The notes under the pieces are model-generated. The model saw only the letters and a program-made list of their open reading frames with translations. It did no database searches and was not told the DNA's origin. DNA of 64,000 nucleotides. Origin: Nonlabens sp. GTDB taxonomy: Bacteria; Bacteroidota; Bacteroidia; Flavobacteriales; Flavobacteriaceae. The stretch lies in NCBI GenBank assembly GCA_020630715.1, contig JAHDIQ010000009.1, positions 75,408-139,407 of the forward strand, in the 5' to 3' direction. Made by a program: the position numbers and the translations under genes. Positions 1 to 10,675 of the stretch are shown one piece after another. Positions within the stretch are counted from its first letter, which is position 1. Each line of letters starts with the position of its first letter.

Positions 1-1356
1 ATCGATAAGCATACTGCGGTTACGATTGCGCAGTGCTAACTTATGAGTAACTGGTGATGTATTTACAATCTGAAATTCCTGATTATGATCAAATTTATAG
101 CGCTCATTTGCCATTTTCCATTGATCTGTATTAGAGTCGTCTAGATTGATACCTACAAAGTCAATTTCAGGATATTTTTTACGTAAATCTCTAATCTGGT
201 CATGAACTTTAATAGCATATTCACGATCGTTATCACTCCAGAAAAACAGAACACTTAACTTATTAATTCTATCTGATAAACTCATTTGTTCCCGATTGAT
301 ATTGTGAATCGCGATATCTGGAATCATATTACCAGGATTCAAACTTATGTAGGTTGCTGCAATGTCTGTAATTTGATTTTTTACAGATTCATTCTCAGTT
401 ATCGACAGAAACTGGTCTAATAAGGTATTAATATCCTTTGAACTTCTACTACTGGTGATGAAATTACGAGTATTATTAGCTGCAAAATTGTCCTTAATTG
501 TTGCCGTAGTAAATAAACTATCAATCACGCTTAATCTATTAGAATGGTATTTAATATCATTTCTATTTACATGTTTGCCAGAACCCAGCTCAGTAGCGGT
601 GCGCTTAAACGCTAGGTGTGATATTAAGGAATTCACATAAGGGCGATAAGCATAATTGTTGAGTAATGCTGGGTTATCTATATCCAGATCTTTACGGTGA
701 GAAAAGAAGGTTTCCGGAATAAACTTACTCATTAAAAAGTTGTTTTTGCCATAGTGAGCATAGGCATATCGTTCTAACTTAGACCAGCCTGCAAAATCGA
801 TCACTTGTTGAGCATGACAAATAAATTGATCATCTAAATGATGTTCTTCAACAAAATCATCTAATCGTTGATGCTCAACATGGCGCATACTATCAATGTA
901 ACTTTTGAATTCTTTAGGACTCTTGTTTTTGTAATGATTCCATAAATCTGGATTTTCAATTTCTAATCTAGTAAAAAGATTTATCAAATAGTTGTTTTCT
1001 TTGTTGTGTGATCCAGAAAACGCTAGTGTTTCATCAAAAGCGCGTGTATTTAATCGCATGGAGATACTATCACCAGGAGCTAAATAAATAGACTGGTACT
1101 CATTAGGATGGGTAAACGTATATAGGCCAGCAGGTAATGATTCATATTTTTTAAAAAAGCTACCATCATCATTCAATCTAATGGTGTCATGAACACCTTG
1201 ATGATCCTTGAGGACGATAAAGTTGTTACGAGGATTTATAATCTTACCTGTAAAATAGGTAGTGCCTGTATTTGTTTCTTCACAAGAAACAAATACAGCA
1301 CTTATCGCTAATAAGCTTAATACTAAAAAGAAGGAAGAATAGATTTTCTTCAACAT
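1..1356 (-). CDS. TlpA-like thioredoxin-fold lipoprotein (partial)
   Basis: The reading frame starts at the ATG at 1356 and runs off the left edge, so the C-terminus is missing. The N-terminus is a lipoprotein signal ending in a FVSC lipobox. After it comes a beta-rich stretch like the DUF4369 domain found before thioredoxin domains in Bacteroidota (roughly residues 30-100), then a helical middle region. The visible C-terminal part reads like a TlpA/AhpC-type thioredoxin fold (IPDIAIHNINREQ, then LSVLFFWSDNDRE). The usual WCxxC active site is replaced by WSDND, so disulfide chemistry is doubtful. Probably anchored in the outer or inner membrane facing the periplasm. The family call rests on fold-level pattern only. 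Confidence 0.7.
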   Translation of the reverse strand, partial: MLKKIYSSFFLVLSLLAISAVFVSCEETNTGTTYFTGKIINPRNNFIVLKDHQGVHDTIRLNDDGSFFKKYESLPAGLYTFTHPNEYQSIYLAPGDSISMRLNTRAFDETLAFSGSHNKENNYLINLFTRLEIENPDLWNHYKNKSPKEFKSYIDSMRHVEHQRLDDFVEEHHLDDQFICHAQQVIDFAGWSKLERYAYAHYGKNNFLMSKFIPETFFSHRKDLDIDNPALLNNYAYRPYVNSLISHLAFKRTATELGSGKHVNRNDIKYHSNRLSVIDSLFTTATIKDNFAANNTRNFITSSRSSKDINTLLDQFLSITENESVKNQITDIAATYISLNPGNMIPDIAIHNINREQMSLSDRINKLSVLFFWSDNDREYAIKVHDQIRDLRKKYPEIDFVGINLDDSNTDQWKMANERYKFDHNQEFQIVNTSPVTHKLALRNRNRSMLID

Positions 1357-1451
1357 AATAATCTACACATTAAGTGACTATCACAAAAAAACGCGTTTCA
1401 AACGGTCGTTGCAGTTAACGCTACGTTAAAAACAAACCAAGCTTTTATTAA

Positions 1452-3116
<1,665 letters not shown>

Positions 3117-3119
3117 CAT

Positions 3120-3923
3120 CTAGTATTCCCATTTACGTTTTTCATGTAATTGATTCATTTCTTCTAATTCCTCTTGTGGTATTACCTTAAGAAATGATGG
3201 ATGCTGTTCTATGGCAAATTCAATTTGCTCTACAATAGATTCTACACTATCGTTTTCATAATCTATTTCTAATGGTTCTTTAATCACCATAGATTGTAGA
3301 ATGTTACGTTTTTTAATACGTAATCCTTTCTTATCAAAACTACGTCTAAAACCGTCTATAACTACTGGTACAACAATAGGTTTATATTGTTTAATTATAT
3401 GAGCCGTTCCTTTACGTATAGGCTTAAAAGGTTTTGTAGTCCCTTGAGGAAAAGTAATTACCCAGCCATCTTCTAGTGCTATTCCTATATTTTTTGTGTC
3501 ATCAGGATTTACGGTTCTATTGACTTCTTCACCTTTTGCACGCCAGGTGCGTTCTACGGTAATCGCGCCTACATAAGCAAATACTTTAGGCAGGAATCCG
3601 CTAGTCATAGTTTCCTTTGCAGCTACATAATAGATGTTTAATTTAGGATTCCATAGGTATCCTATGTTTTTAATGTTATCATCTCTACCTGATAGAGCGG
3701 CATTAAATACGTGAAACATGGATACAACATCCGCAAAATAGGTCTGATGATTTGAAATAAAGAGAACACCACGTTCTGGTAGATTCCTAATGACCTCACT
3801 ACCTTCTATATGTAATTCATTAAAACCACGGTAGCGGCGATGTGATAAAGCACCTAAAAATCTAATCAAAAAGCGTTTAATCCATAAAATATGACCGAAA
3901 GGATTTTTCTTAAATAATCCCAT
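3120..3923 (-). CDS. Lysophospholipid/1-acylglycerol-3-phosphate acyltransferase family
   Basis: A 267-residue PlsC-type acyltransferase, expected to move an acyl chain onto a glycerophosphate or related lipid at the cytoplasmic membrane. The catalytic block reads SNHQTYFADV, a histidine followed by an aspartate as in the family NHxxxxD motif but with one more residue between them. The second block is FPQGTTKPF, the counterpart of FPEGTR in PlsC. The N-terminus is basic with a hydrophobic stretch. Its stop is 3 bp from the stop of the ABC-F gene on the other strand, with no space for a separate terminator. Substrate cannot be told from sequence, and an ornithine-lipid or aminolipid acyltransferase role is also possible. 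Confidence 0.85.
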   Translation of the reverse strand: MGLFKKNPFGHILWIKRFLIRFLGALSHRRYRGFNELHIEGSEVIRNLPERGVLFISNHQTYFADVVSMFHVFNAALSGRDDNIKNIGYLWNPKLNIYYVAAKETMTSGFLPKVFAYVGAITVERTWRAKGEEVNRTVNPDDTKNIGIALEDGWVITFPQGTTKPFKPIRKGTAHIIKQYKPIVVPVVIDGFRRSFDKKGLRIKKRNILQSMVIKEPLEIDYENDSVESIVEQIEFAIEQHPSFLKVIPQEELEEMNQLHEKRKWEY

Positions 3924-3979
3924 ATAATGTAGCTGGTTTTTTTAGATCGTTGCTAATATAAGGTAACAATAGTGAATTG

Positions 3980-4621
3980 CTATAAAACCTTTCGCAACAT
4001 CGCTTTAAATTCTGCCAGCATCATCGCGGTCGCGCCCCATACAATTTGATCTTGTAAATAATAACATGGCACCGTAACCTCTTTCATATAGCTGGTAGAT
4101 AGCGTTTTAGTACTTTGGTTAGTGTCATCTAGCAATTGTACTAAAGGTACTTCTATAACAGATTTTACTTCACTAGGTTGCGGTGTGAATTGAAATTCCG
4201 CTTTCGCGAAAGCGAGATATGGATCAACCATATAGTTACTAGGAGGAATATAGATAGGAGTAGTGGCTCTAATGATTTCTTGTTGCTCCATAGGAATACC
4301 GATCTCTTCCCAAGTCTCGCGCAGTGCTGTGATAGAACTGTTTGCATCTTCTGGTTCACTGCGACCACCAGGAAATGCAATCTGACCGCTGTGAGCGCCT
4401 GTGGAAATCATACGTTCAATTAGCGCAAAATGTGTTTCACCATTTCTAGAATATAACAACATCATTACCGCAGCTTGTTTAGGAGTTTTAGTTTTTAACA
4501 AGGTTTGCTGTAATTCTTCAAGGCGTTCTACGGCTGCCATTTCATGTTGCGCTTCTATACCTGGAAGCGGTATTTTCTTTAAATTTGGTATTGCGTTTAT
4601 AAATGAGCTAAATGAAATCAA
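3980..4621 (-). CDS. NUDIX hydrolase, CoA pyrophosphatase type
   Basis: A 213-residue NUDIX protein of the NudL/CoA-pyrophosphatase group, which cleaves CoA and acyl-CoA into phosphopantetheine derivatives and 3',5'-ADP. The segment HSGQIAFPGGRSEPED followed by ALRETWEEIGI contains the Nudix box and the upstream SGQ-PGG motif typical of this group. The start is a TTG at 4621. It is chosen because the N-terminus FSSFINAIPNLKKIPLPG looks like that of related proteins and no in-frame ATG fits. The start overlaps by 10 bp, head to head, with the divergent cyclophilin gene. One copy of the genomic palindrome CGCTTTCGCGAAAGCG (4199-4214) lies inside and is read as AFAKA. Confidence 0.88.
   Translation of the reverse strand: MISFSSFINAIPNLKKIPLPGIEAQHEMAAVERLEELQQTLLKTKTPKQAAVMMLLYSRNGETHFALIERMISTGAHSGQIAFPGGRSEPEDANSSITALRETWEEIGIPMEQQEIIRATTPIYIPPSNYMVDPYLAFAKAEFQFTPQPSEVKSVIEVPLVQLLDDTNQSTKTLSTSYMKEVTVPCYYLQDQIVWGATAMMLAEFKAMLRKVL
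4199..4214. repeat. CGCTTTCGCGAAAGCG palindrome, copy 1
   Basis: Perfect 16-bp palindrome inside the NUDIX gene, translated in frame as AFAKA. Other copies lie at 10947-10961 (15 of 16 bases), 12905-12920, 17150-17165, 21255-21270, 26400-26415, 31008-31023, 34963-34978, 39210-39225 and 41749-41764. None occurs from 42 kb to the end. Confidence 0.95.
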
Positions 4622-5358
4622 CAGTCGGTTTTTTATTGCTAGTTATCCTAGTTATTTCTTCTTGTAAAGATACTAAGCAAGAACCACAGTTACCACAAGA
4701 TGAACCGACAGTGCAAAAAATGTTTACCCAAGCACAAGCAGATTCTATCAAACAAAAACGAAAGCTGGATAAACTCTACAAGCGAGCTGTTACTAGTAGT
4801 GGTGATACTTTATTACCATACATCATGCAGGATAGTGTAGAGGTTTTTTTTACAAGATATGGAAAAGAAAACCCAGAAACCGTGGTGCGTATGAGTACGA
4901 GTTTTGGAGATATTGATATCGAGCTTTTTGAAGAAACTCCTTTATATAGAGCTAGTTTCATTTTCCTAATTAAAAATGGCTATTTTGATGAAACCGTGGT
5001 TCATCGTACCATGCCTAAATTTATAGTTCAGGCGGGAAATAGCGACAATAAAATTACGGCAACAAAAAAGGGTAGTGCTGGGAATTACCAATTAAAGCCT
5101 CATATTTTGCCTCATATAAAACATGGTTATGGGACTGTAAGTAGTGCTAAATACTGGGAGAATAATCCCGAGAACTGGCATAATCCTTTTGATTTTTTCA
5201 TCTCCTTACGAGCCACAGAACATTTAGATGGTGAGCATACGATCTTTGGTCGTGTGATTAAAGGCATGGACGTTGCCGAAAAGATATCTCAAGTTCCTAC
5301 AGATTCACGTGAGTGGCCTATTAATGATATTTATATAGAAATGAGTGTGTTGAGATAA
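4612..5358 (+). CDS. Peptidyl-prolyl cis-trans isomerase lipoprotein (cyclophilin type)
   Basis: A 248-residue lipoprotein: the signal MKSTVGFLLLVILVISSC ends in a lipobox, so it should be attached to a membrane on the periplasmic side. The remainder is a cyclophilin domain (about residues 85-245) with recognisable family blocks: FGDIDIELFEETPLYRASF, VVHRTMPKFIVQAGN, and HTIFGRVIKGMDVAEKI near the end. The role is proline isomerisation during folding of exported proteins. The ATG at 4612 lies inside the first codons of the divergent NUDIX gene, so each promoter must lie within the other gene. The canonical FxxF-Q block is recognisable but diverged. Confidence 0.88.
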   Translation: MKSTVGFLLLVILVISSCKDTKQEPQLPQDEPTVQKMFTQAQADSIKQKRKLDKLYKRAVTSSGDTLLPYIMQDSVEVFFTRYGKENPETVVRMSTSFGDIDIELFEETPLYRASFIFLIKNGYFDETVVHRTMPKFIVQAGNSDNKITATKKGSAGNYQLKPHILPHIKHGYGTVSSAKYWENNPENWHNPFDFFISLRATEHLDGEHTIFGRVIKGMDVAEKISQVPTDSREWPINDIYIEMSVLR

Positions 5359-5385
5359 GTTGATTAATAGACTTAATAAATGCCT

Positions 5386-5846
5386 ATGAAATATTTTATT
5401 GCACGATTCCTCTTATTGATCTTAATCGTAAGTTGTGTTACTACTAAAACAGTAAAGACTGAAAAGCTTTATTCTCTATTCAACTTTCAGAGTGTTTTGA
5501 TGATTTTGATGTTTCGTTGAAATTTAATGACTCTGAATCGATTTTGTTTGAAAGAGTCAGATCAAATGAGGTTCTAGGAATAACTAATATAAGATTAGAT
5601 TTTTTTCAAACTAACGATAGAAGCTATTTGGTAGTTAATCAAAATACAAGACAAGATACTTTAGATATCGATCTGCATAATAGGTTTAATCTCCTTGTAT
5701 CTCTTGAAGAAGAAGGAACCGATTTTAATAGTAGTTTTACTGTCAATTATCATAAAGGTAAAAACATCTTTATAGATGCCTGCGCATCAAGTAAATCCGA
5801 TTTTTTTAACATTCCATATTATAAGGGTACTGTTGTTCTTGATTAA
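5386..5846 (+). pseudogene. Frameshifted small lipoprotein gene
   Basis: The 5' part starts at ATG 5386 with a lipoprotein signal (MKYFIARFLLLILIVSC) and then runs in a frame that stops at 5518-5520. The 3' part, open to 5846, continues in a different frame: upstream of 5517 it reads ECFDDFDVSL, joining smoothly to KFNDSESILFERV. Reading both parts together gives about 150 residues with one frameshift between about 5463 and 5490. I recognise no family. It may be a decaying gene, a sequencing error, or two separate small ORFs. No slippery heptamer is visible that would suggest programmed frameshifting. Confidence 0.55.
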
Positions 5847-5982
5847 TAAGTACAACCTTTTAAAATCAAAACCTAATTTCGTTTATAATAAGTCCTCCAT
5901 GCCGGATATGTTTGTAAAGATAAATTAATACTAGATTAAGATCAGATTTATAAATTTCAAGTAAGACGAAAAAGAAAAGTAT

Positions 5983-6366
5983 TTACTCCTTCTTAAAATC
6001 TAGTGACAAACTATTCACACAGTGACGTATACCAGTAGCGGTAGGACCATCGTTAAAAACGTGGCCTAAATGGCCACCACAATTTGCACACATAATTTCT
6101 GTGCGTATCATACCATGTGTAGTATCTCGTTTACGTTCAATTGCTCCTTCAATTTCCTCATCAAAAGATGGCCATCCACAGCCTGAATCAAATTTAGTAG
6201 CAGATTTATATAATTCATTACCACATCCAGCACAGCTATAGATGCCATTTTCATAGTGCGTATTGTACTCTCCTGTAAATGGTCGTTCCGTTCCCTTTTC
6301 TCTTAAGATATGATATTGATCTGGAGATAGTTCCTTTTTCCAGTCTGCTTCTGATTTTTCTTTCAT
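5983..6366 (-). CDS. msrB: Peptide-methionine (R)-S-oxide reductase MsrB
   Basis: A 127-residue cytosolic MsrB that reduces methionine-R-sulfoxide in proteins. It contains both zinc-binding CxxC pairs (CAGCGNELY and CANCGGHLGHVF), the GCGWPSF block, and the catalytic RHCVNSLSL near the C-terminus. There is no signal peptide. It lies 2 bp downstream of a second MsrB gene on the same strand, so the two are probably cotranscribed, with this copy serving the cytoplasm. Confidence 0.95.
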   Translation of the reverse strand: MKEKSEADWKKELSPDQYHILREKGTERPFTGEYNTHYENGIYSCAGCGNELYKSATKFDSGCGWPSFDEEIEGAIERKRDTTHGMIRTEIMCANCGGHLGHVFNDGPTATGIRHCVNSLSLDFKKE

Positions 6367-6368
6367 AA

Positions 6369-6875
6369 TTACTTTCTTATGGCTGGTAAATCTTCACCTT
6401 CGGGAATAAAGTTTAAGGCTACACCATTAATACAGTGACGTTTTCCAGTTGTTTTACGTGGTCCATCGTTAAATTCATGACCTAGGTGACTACCGCAAGT
6501 ATTACATTTAAGTTCTGTACGAGCATATCCTAATTTATAATCTACATCGCGTTCTACTTGTCCTTCAATAGCACGATCATAGCTAGGCCATCCAGTACCG
6601 CTATCAAATTTATTTAAGTTGTCATACAATGGAGCATAGCAGGCAGCGCAAACTAAAGTTCCAGGTTTATACTCTTTATTTAATGGACTAGTAAATGGTC
6701 GTTCTGTTCCAGCTTGTCTCAAAATATTATATTCTTGGGCACTAAGTAGTTCTTTCCATTCTGCTTCTGATTTTACAACGGTATATTCTTTAGCAGTTTC
6801 TTCGGTAGTTTCCTGTGCTTTAGTATTACAACTGATTATTGCAAATACAGCTACTACATATATTAGATTTTTCAT
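6369..6875 (-). CDS. msrB: Exported MsrB-type methionine sulfoxide reductase lipoprotein
   Basis: An MsrB domain behind a signal sequence ending in AIISCNTKAQ, suggesting a lipoprotein that repairs oxidised methionines in the periplasm. The domain has the zinc pairs CAACYAPLY and CNTCGSHLGHEF, the GTGWPSY block and the catalytic GKRHCINGVAL. The usual GCGWPS becomes GTGWPS here. I chose the ATG at 6875, which puts the signal at the N-terminus; an ATG at 6893 would add six residues. Paired with the cytosolic MsrB directly downstream; the two resemble each other over the whole domain, which suggests tandem duplication. Confidence 0.9.
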   Translation of the reverse strand: MKNLIYVVAVFAIISCNTKAQETTEETAKEYTVVKSEAEWKELLSAQEYNILRQAGTERPFTSPLNKEYKPGTLVCAACYAPLYDNLNKFDSGTGWPSYDRAIEGQVERDVDYKLGYARTELKCNTCGSHLGHEFNDGPRKTTGKRHCINGVALNFIPEGEDLPAIRK

Positions 6876-6973
6876 GATTCTTATTTTACTCAAAATTAGG
6901 CAATAGCCATGCCATTGCTTGTTTATGAATTGTTAAGTATTGTCACATTTTTATCACGGTAATCGTTATAATG

Positions 6974-7201
6974 CTATTCATTTTCTTTGTGGAATGTTTT
7001 AATCCATAATTGTTCTGTTTTTTCTCGCGCCCATGGAGTTCTACGTAAAAAGTTTAAACTTGATTTTACACTAGGATTTGTGTTAAAAGCATTTATTTTA
7101 ATTAATCCACCTAGCTCATGCCAGCCGTAATGATTTACTAAATCTTCTACCACTTGCGCTAGTTTAATACCGTGTAATGGGTTATTGGGTTGTGTGGCCA
7201 T
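6974..7201 (-). CDS. VF530 family DNA-binding protein (DUF2132)
   Basis: A 75-residue protein matching the VF530 family closely: NPLHGIKLAQVVEDLVNHYGW, then NPSVKSSLNFLRRTPWARE. A structure exists for the Vibrio member, and the family is described as a small helical, probably DNA-binding fold. No pathway is known. It ends the 8131-6974 run of minus-strand genes and lies 3 bp after the preceding membrane-protein gene, which suggests one transcript. Confidence 0.88.
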   Translation of the reverse strand: MATQPNNPLHGIKLAQVVEDLVNHYGWHELGGLIKINAFNTNPSVKSSLNFLRRTPWAREKTEQLWIKTFHKENE

Positions 7202-7204
7202 GAT

Positions 7205-7591
7205 TTACCGTTGATTTTGTTCTTTAAAAAAGGCTTTAAAAGAAGCCGAAAATAGAAAATGATAAAACGCAATGGAATACACCATAACCATTACTATGGA
7301 TGGTATTTTAAAAACGATAGAACCTTGTAAAGTAACAATGGCATATAAAGATCCTATGATGGCGATGCCTAAAAATATAATCGTTACAATCCTAGCCCAG
7401 ACGGCACCGCGATAGACCAATAGTAACAGAACGAAAGTCAATAGAAAACGAATTCCTTGCTGGATCAATTTACCAGAATCTAAAACTGGCAAGGCGCTTT
7501 GAAAAGAGTAAATCGTATGAACTGAAATTAATAATATACTCAAGGATATTAGTATGGTTCTGACCTTACCTTTTTGAATTAAATCATTCAT
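7205..7591 (-). CDS. Small integral membrane protein
   Basis: A 128-residue protein with about four hydrophobic segments (near residues 10-30, 45-65, 68-90 and 95-115) and a basic C-terminus. I do not recognise a family. It is sandwiched between a histidine-phosphatase lipoprotein gene (6 bp gap) and the VF530 gene (3 bp gap), so the three are likely cotranscribed. Confidence 0.75.
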   Translation of the reverse strand: MNDLIQKGKVRTILISLSILLISVHTIYSFQSALPVLDSGKLIQQGIRFLLTFVLLLLVYRGAVWARIVTIIFLGIAIIGSLYAIVTLQGSIVFKIPSIVMVMVYSIAFYHFLFSASFKAFFKEQNQR

Positions 7592-7597
7592 ATAGAA

Positions 7598-8131
7598 TTA
7601 CTCTTGCATAAAATCCATGACTTCTTTTACACCGCTGGACTTACCAGAATCACTCACTCTTACATAAAAATAATGATCATAATCAGATTCGTCTAGTTGA
7701 TTGTAAATACTATCATTCTGCAATTGGTTAGTATAGGCATTAATAGTATTACTATGACCAAAAAGTACCACAGTCTCACCACGATATTTTTTTAACAAAT
7801 CTAGACCAGTTGTAGCGCGTACATCATAGATTTTTGTTTCCAGTTTTTTTGCTTTGGCAAGTGGTGATGCGGTCTGTTTAGTGCGTTTATAATCAGAGCT
7901 AATTACATGATCTACATCTTTCAACATAAAGAAATTTACCCAAGCCTGTGCCCGTTTGTGCCCAGCTTCAGTGAGTTCAGGATCGCTTCCTTGATCTTTT
8001 TGTTTTTCGGCATGTCGTATAAAATAGAAGGTGGTAATGTCTTCTTTTTCAGTTTCTTCGGTATTTTTAGAAGTATTGTTGCAGGCTATTAATGATAGCA
8101 ATAACAGTATTAAAATTGGAAGCTTCTTCAT
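7598..8131 (-). CDS. Histidine phosphatase family lipoprotein
   Basis: A 177-residue lipoprotein (MKKLPILILLLLSLIAC) followed by a histidine-phosphatase fold. The catalytic motif is FYFIRHAEKQ with the phospho-accepting histidine. The second arginine probably sits in SSDYKRTKQTA, and the second catalytic histidine in VVLFGHSNT. The domain is compact like SixA and phosphoglycerate-mutase-like phosphatases. The lipid anchor puts it outside the cytoplasm, so the substrate is unlikely to be a cytosolic phosphohistidine protein. First gene of a three-gene minus-strand run. Confidence 0.85.
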   Translation of the reverse strand: MKKLPILILLLLSLIACNNTSKNTEETEKEDITTFYFIRHAEKQKDQGSDPELTEAGHKRAQAWVNFFMLKDVDHVISSDYKRTKQTASPLAKAKKLETKIYDVRATTGLDLLKKYRGETVVLFGHSNTINAYTNQLQNDSIYNQLDESDYDHYFYVRVSDSGKSSGVKEVMDFMQE

Positions 8132-8204
8132 ATCATTTGTTTATTTTCTAAAACTAAGATTTATTACTAACTATAGCACCAAAATGAATCTCATTTTATC
8201 CATA

Positions 8205-8245
8205 AATTAAAAAAGTGCCTGATCTTTTAGATCAGACACTTCTAT
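8205..8245 (-). terminator. Intrinsic terminator of the M43 protease gene
   Basis: On the minus strand a stem (AGTGTCTGATCT paired with AGATCAGGCACT) is followed by a T-run. It lies 25 bp after the protease stop codon. Confidence 0.85.
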
Positions 8246-8269
8246 GAAACATAAAGAAAATATGGAATT

Positions 8270-10675
8270 TTATTTTTTCACAAACCTTTTGATATAAGAC
8301 TCTTTTCCATCATGTAACTTTAATATGTACACACTAGAGCTTAAATTAGAAACATTAATCACATTTGATTCTACTTTTCCGGTTGATAGTAATTGTCCGG
8401 TCACGCTATAAATTTCAAAGGTAACATTGTTGCCTACAGTAGTTGTAAACAATTCATTTCCACCTACTGGGTTAGGATAAATTGCAATATCATTTGTAGG
8501 AATTGTGATCGTAGAATCATCAGTACTAGTTCTCGCACTACCACATTCCCCTAAATTAACCCATTGTCCTGGTTGTAATTCAAACAAGAAGTTTTGATAA
8601 ACTACTTGATCTCCTACACTGTAAGAATTACCGCTATTGTAGGCAGGAACGCCTTCGCACTTATCTGCGCTAGGAGTAAAAATTCTTAAATCGTCTACCG
8701 CAATATCTCCTTGCCACGAGCCTGTTGTATTCACCACTAAACGCAATTGAACTTCCTGATTAGCATATGCAGCCAAAGAGACCGTTGCTGTTTGCCAAGC
8801 GGCTCCTTGATTACCAGTTCTGCTAAATATGGTGGTATAACTACTACCCGTACTAGCCTGCAGACTTAGTGTACCTACTGCATTACCGGTCATTTGGTAC
8901 TGGAAACTTAAAGTTGCATTAGACTGACCCGATAGATCAAAGCATGGTGAATCAAGAATCGCAGTTTTATTAAAATTAGGATTGGACGCTTCTACGTAAA
9001 CATAGAATGATCCTTGAGCAGCACTAGATGGGCCTGTGTTTCCTGATGGTGTTCCGCCACTACGTAGTGTCCAGTTGTGAGAGTCACTAGTGTTTTGTGA
9101 CCACTGGCCTAGGGTGTTTTCAAAGCCTTCAGAATACGGAAAATTAGAAACACCATTAGTACAACCAGATCCAGATGAACCACCTTCCTCAATTTCAAAC
9201 GAATCTACTGCAATATCTCCTTGCCACGAGTCAGTTGTATTTACAACTAATCGTAATTGCTCTGTATTTGCACTTAAACTAGCGGTAGCCGTTCTCCATG
9301 AACTTCCCTGATCTCCTGACTGTGTGAATACAGTAGACCAGTTAGAACTGCCAGCATTTCTAGCTTGTAGTTGTAAAGTTCCTACAGCGTTACCCGTCAT
9401 TTGATATCTAAATGAAGCTGTAGGTGAAGCACCATTAGCAAAATCTAAACATGGCGAGTTAAGAATCGCAACTTTATTAAAGTTAGGATTAGAAGCTTCT
9501 ACATAAACATAAAACGATCCTTGATCTGCTCCAGATGGTCCAGTATTATTAGATGGTGTACCACCAGATTGTCTAGTCCAGTCTATGGAATCACTAGTAT
9601 CTTGAGTCCATCCACCTAGTGAATTTTCAAAACCGTTTGAATACGGGAAAGTATCAATGGTGCTATTACAACCAGTGCCATTACCACCGCCACCAGATGG
9701 CGCGTTACATTTAGTTGATTGCGCTAGAGTAGAGTGAAAGCCACCATTTAGTAAATTTGCTCTCATTCGCGCTTTTTGACCATTTGTAAATAGGTTCATA
9801 CATGCGTCATCACTATAGTCCATATAATTTTGAACCATATCTGTTGATCCACAAGAAACAGTTCCTATTTGACAACCGCCATTTGATGCATCTGATAATG
9901 GAGTATCGTTTACAAAATCATCTGCACTACAAGGTCCATCGCCCCATATATGACGTAAACCTAAAAAGTGTCCTACTTCATGTGTTGTTGTACGTCCACC
10001 ATCAAATGGAGCAGATACTGCACCAGTGCGACCAAAATAGTTATAACCCATCACAACTCCATCTGTAGCTCTATTACCACCTGGAAATTGTGCATAACCT
10101 AAAATTCCTGCTCTACCATTACTGTTTAAAGCACTAACAGTCCACATATTAAGATATTGAGTGGTGTCCCATGCATTAGTACCACCGGTAGAAGCACTTT
10201 TCATTCTATTTTCTTGAGTATTCCAAGTAGAGACGTTAGAAGACCTACGTGTAATTCCATTAGTAGGATTACCATTAGGATCTGTTTGTGCTAGGCAAAA
10301 CTCTATTTCCATATCTGCTGCCTGCGACCATACATTATCACGATCGCTATTTGTTCTTCTAAAATCTTCATTTAAGACATCAATTTGTGACTGTATTTGA
10401 GCAGTACTTATGTTTTGTGTGGAATTGCTATAAATCACGTGAACAACTACGGGAATAGTAATCACATTACCACTAATAGATTTTTGAAGTAATAATTCGC
10501 TCGCTTTTTGTTGTGTATATTGTTCCACTCGTTCCACACTGCGTTTTAAATCTGGATCTAATGACATCGCATGTTCTAGATCATCGTGTGTTGAGCAATC
10601 ACGTTGTTGAGCAGTTGAAAGCAATGTGCATAAAAACATAAAACTCCACATACATGTAGTAAAAATTCTTTTCAT
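8270..10675 (-). CDS. Secreted M43 zinc metalloprotease with T9SS sorting domain
   Basis: An 801-residue secreted protease. Order: signal peptide (about 1-22); M43 (pappalysin/cytophagalysin) catalytic domain with the zinc motif HEVGHFLGLRHIWGDG near residue 229 and the downstream Met-turn region MDYSDDACMNLF; two MAM-like jelly-roll repeats (about 340-495 and 510-665) that resemble each other at both protein and DNA level; a short CEGVPAYNSGNSYSVGDQVV module like a chitin-binding type 5/12 domain; then a T9SS type A sorting domain (IAIYPNPVGGNE, ending in SYIKRFVKK). Likely exported through the T9SS to degrade extracellular protein, perhaps while bound to a polymer. Confidence 0.93.
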   Translation of the reverse strand: MKRIFTTCMWSFMFLCTLLSTAQQRDCSTHDDLEHAMSLDPDLKRSVERVEQYTQQKASELLLQKSISGNVITIPVVVHVIYSNSTQNISTAQIQSQIDVLNEDFRRTNSDRDNVWSQAADMEIEFCLAQTDPNGNPTNGITRRSSNVSTWNTQENRMKSASTGGTNAWDTTQYLNMWTVSALNSNGRAGILGYAQFPGGNRATDGVVMGYNYFGRTGAVSAPFDGGRTTTHEVGHFLGLRHIWGDGPCSADDFVNDTPLSDASNGGCQIGTVSCGSTDMVQNYMDYSDDACMNLFTNGQKARMRANLLNGGFHSTLAQSTKCNAPSGGGGNGTGCNSTIDTFPYSNGFENSLGGWTQDTSDSIDWTRQSGGTPSNNTGPSGADQGSFYVYVEASNPNFNKVAILNSPCLDFANGASPTASFRYQMTGNAVGTLQLQARNAGSSNWSTVFTQSGDQGSSWRTATASLSANTEQLRLVVNTTDSWQGDIAVDSFEIEEGGSSGSGCTNGVSNFPYSEGFENTLGQWSQNTSDSHNWTLRSGGTPSGNTGPSSAAQGSFYVYVEASNPNFNKTAILDSPCFDLSGQSNATLSFQYQMTGNAVGTLSLQASTGSSYTTIFSRTGNQGAAWQTATVSLAAYANQEVQLRLVVNTTGSWQGDIAVDDLRIFTPSADKCEGVPAYNSGNSYSVGDQVVYQNFLFELQPGQWVNLGECGSARTSTDDSTITIPTNDIAIYPNPVGGNELFTTTVGNNVTFEIYSVTGQLLSTGKVESNVINVSNLSSSVYILKLHDGKESYIKRFVKK

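Noticed and set aside
455..640. Plus-strand ORF of 61 codons
   Set aside because: Lies antisense within the partial TlpA-like lipoprotein gene; no protein-like features.
8670..9660. Internal DNA repeat in the M43 protease gene considered as a mobile repeat
   Set aside because: It is explained by two tandem MAM-like protein domains.
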